A stretch of 14,735 bases of DNA from an uncultured Holophagales bacterium (lineage in GTDB: Bacteria > Acidobacteriota > Thermoanaerobaculia > UBA5066), in assembly GCA_937864895.1 (NCBI GenBank), contig CALMDF010000207.1:1-14735 (forward strand). The letters run 5' to 3'. Below the pieces are notes generated by a model. The model made no database searches, was not told where the DNA came from, and was given only the letters and a program-made list of their open reading frames with translations. The stretch's first letter is position 1, and every line of letters starts with the position of its first letter. The translations under genes and the position numbers were made by a program. Below, piece by piece: positions 14,155 to 14,735 of this stretch.

Positions 14155-14735
14155 GACGAGTGCTGCGAGATGTTGAGGAGGATCCCGACCGCGATCAGGT
14201 CCGCCCAGAGGGCGGAGCCGCCGTAGGAAAGGAACGGCAGCGGGATCCCCTTGGTGGGAAGGAGGGCGAGGACGACGGAGACGTTCACGAGGGCCTGGAC
14301 GACGATCATCACGGAGAGGCCGACGCCGAGGAGCCGGCCGAAGGCGTCGGGGGCGTTCACGGCCGCGCGCATCCCGCGCGCGAAGACGAAGCCGAAGAGG
14401 ACGAGGACGATCGCGCAGCCCACCAGGCCGAGCTCCTCGCCGACGATCGCGTAGATGAAGTCGGTGTAGGGGTACGGGAGGAAGAAGAGCTTCTGCTTGC
14501 CGTGTCCGAGGCCGAGCCCCGTGACCCCGCCCGTCCCGACCGCGATGAGGGACTGGAGCGCCTGGTAGCCCGCGCCGAGCGGGTCGGACTCGGGGTTGAG
14601 GAAGGAGAGGATCCGGGCGCGCCGATACGGCGCCGACCAGGCGTAGGCGACGAGCGCGGGGAGGGCGAGGAGCGCCCCGGCCGCGAACCAGCCGAGCCGG
14701 AGCCGAGCGTAGAACAGCATCGCCCCCGCCACGGC
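14151..14735 (-). CDS. ftsW: Peptidoglycan polymerase FtsW, C-terminal part (cut by window edge)
   Basis: FtsW is the SEDS-family glycosyltransferase that polymerises lipid II at the septum with its partner PBP. About 194 residues are visible, open at the right edge of the window. SEDS landmarks are FLNPESDPLGAGYQ, LIAVGTGGVTGLGLGHGKQK, FFLPYPYTDFIYAIVGEELG, and the C-terminal LPTKGIPLPFLSYGGS motif before the last membrane helix. Several hydrophobic segments fit the membrane topology. Its position directly before murC, in a division cluster, favours FtsW over RodA. The stop codon overlaps the murC start as GTGA. Confidence 0.95.
   Translation of the reverse strand, partial: AVAGAMLFYARLRLGWFAAGALLALPALVAYAWSAPYRRARILSFLNPESDPLGAGYQALQSLIAVGTGGVTGLGLGHGKQKLFFLPYPYTDFIYAIVGEELGLVGCAIVLVLFGFVFARGMRAAVNAPDAFGRLLGVGLSVMIVVQALVNVSVVLALLPTKGIPLPFLSYGGSALWADLIAVGILLNISQHSS

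Overview
This window is GC-rich (about 70% by eye), densely packed bacterial chromosome with many GTG starts (10 of the 16 starts I could place) and repeated 4-base GTGA stop/start overlaps. The gene families (LytS/LytTR pair with a LiaF-like membrane protein, DUF4920-like secreted protein, short Hsp70, SemiSWEET, compact ftsW-murC-ftsQ-ftsA-ftsZ cluster) and the base composition suggest an Acidobacteriota-like or similar high-GC Gram-negative organism. That placement is inference, not proof. I saw no mobile element, CRISPR array, tRNA or rRNA.

Layout. (1) Positions 1-2546, all minus strand: a solute-binding-protein-like gene with no visible export signal, then a single-domain CheY-like receiver, then the 5' end of a CheA-type histidine kinase cut by the window edge. 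(2) Positions 2740-5262, minus: a three-gene signalling operon read in the order LiaF-like membrane protein, LytS-type histidine kinase, LytTR response regulator. (3) Positions 5371-7293, minus: a small secreted OB-fold-like protein followed by an Hsp70-family ATPase lacking the helical lid. (4) A 45-bp divergent promoter region, then a plus-strand operon at 7339-9489: SemiSWEET sugar transporter, RluA-family pseudouridine synthase, DEDDh exonuclease with an ExoX-like C-terminal domain, and a small membrane protein, chained by GTGA overlaps. (5) Positions 9513-14735, minus: part of the division and cell-wall (dcw) cluster, ftsW (partial), murC, ftsQ, ftsA, ftsZ. No murG, murB or ddl lies between these genes.

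How the genes work together. The dcw genes cover lipid II polymerisation at the septum (FtsW), UDP-MurNAc-L-alanine formation (MurC), divisome assembly (FtsQ) and the membrane-tethered Z ring (FtsA, FtsZ). The LiaF-like/LytS/LytTR set is a plausible envelope-stress or membrane-sensing circuit. The SBP-like/CheY/CheA set is a plausible chemosensory module whose other parts would lie beyond the left edge. The plus-strand operon combines transport, RNA modification and DNA processing without an obvious shared pathway.

The window is mostly ordinary core chromosome. The points that most deserve a second look are the apparently unexported solute-binding protein beside CheY/CheA, the LiaF-like protein paired with LytS/LytTR, the lid-less Hsp70, the divergent leaderless-looking promoters around a perfect palindrome, and the reduced dcw order. 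I found no convincing wholly new system.
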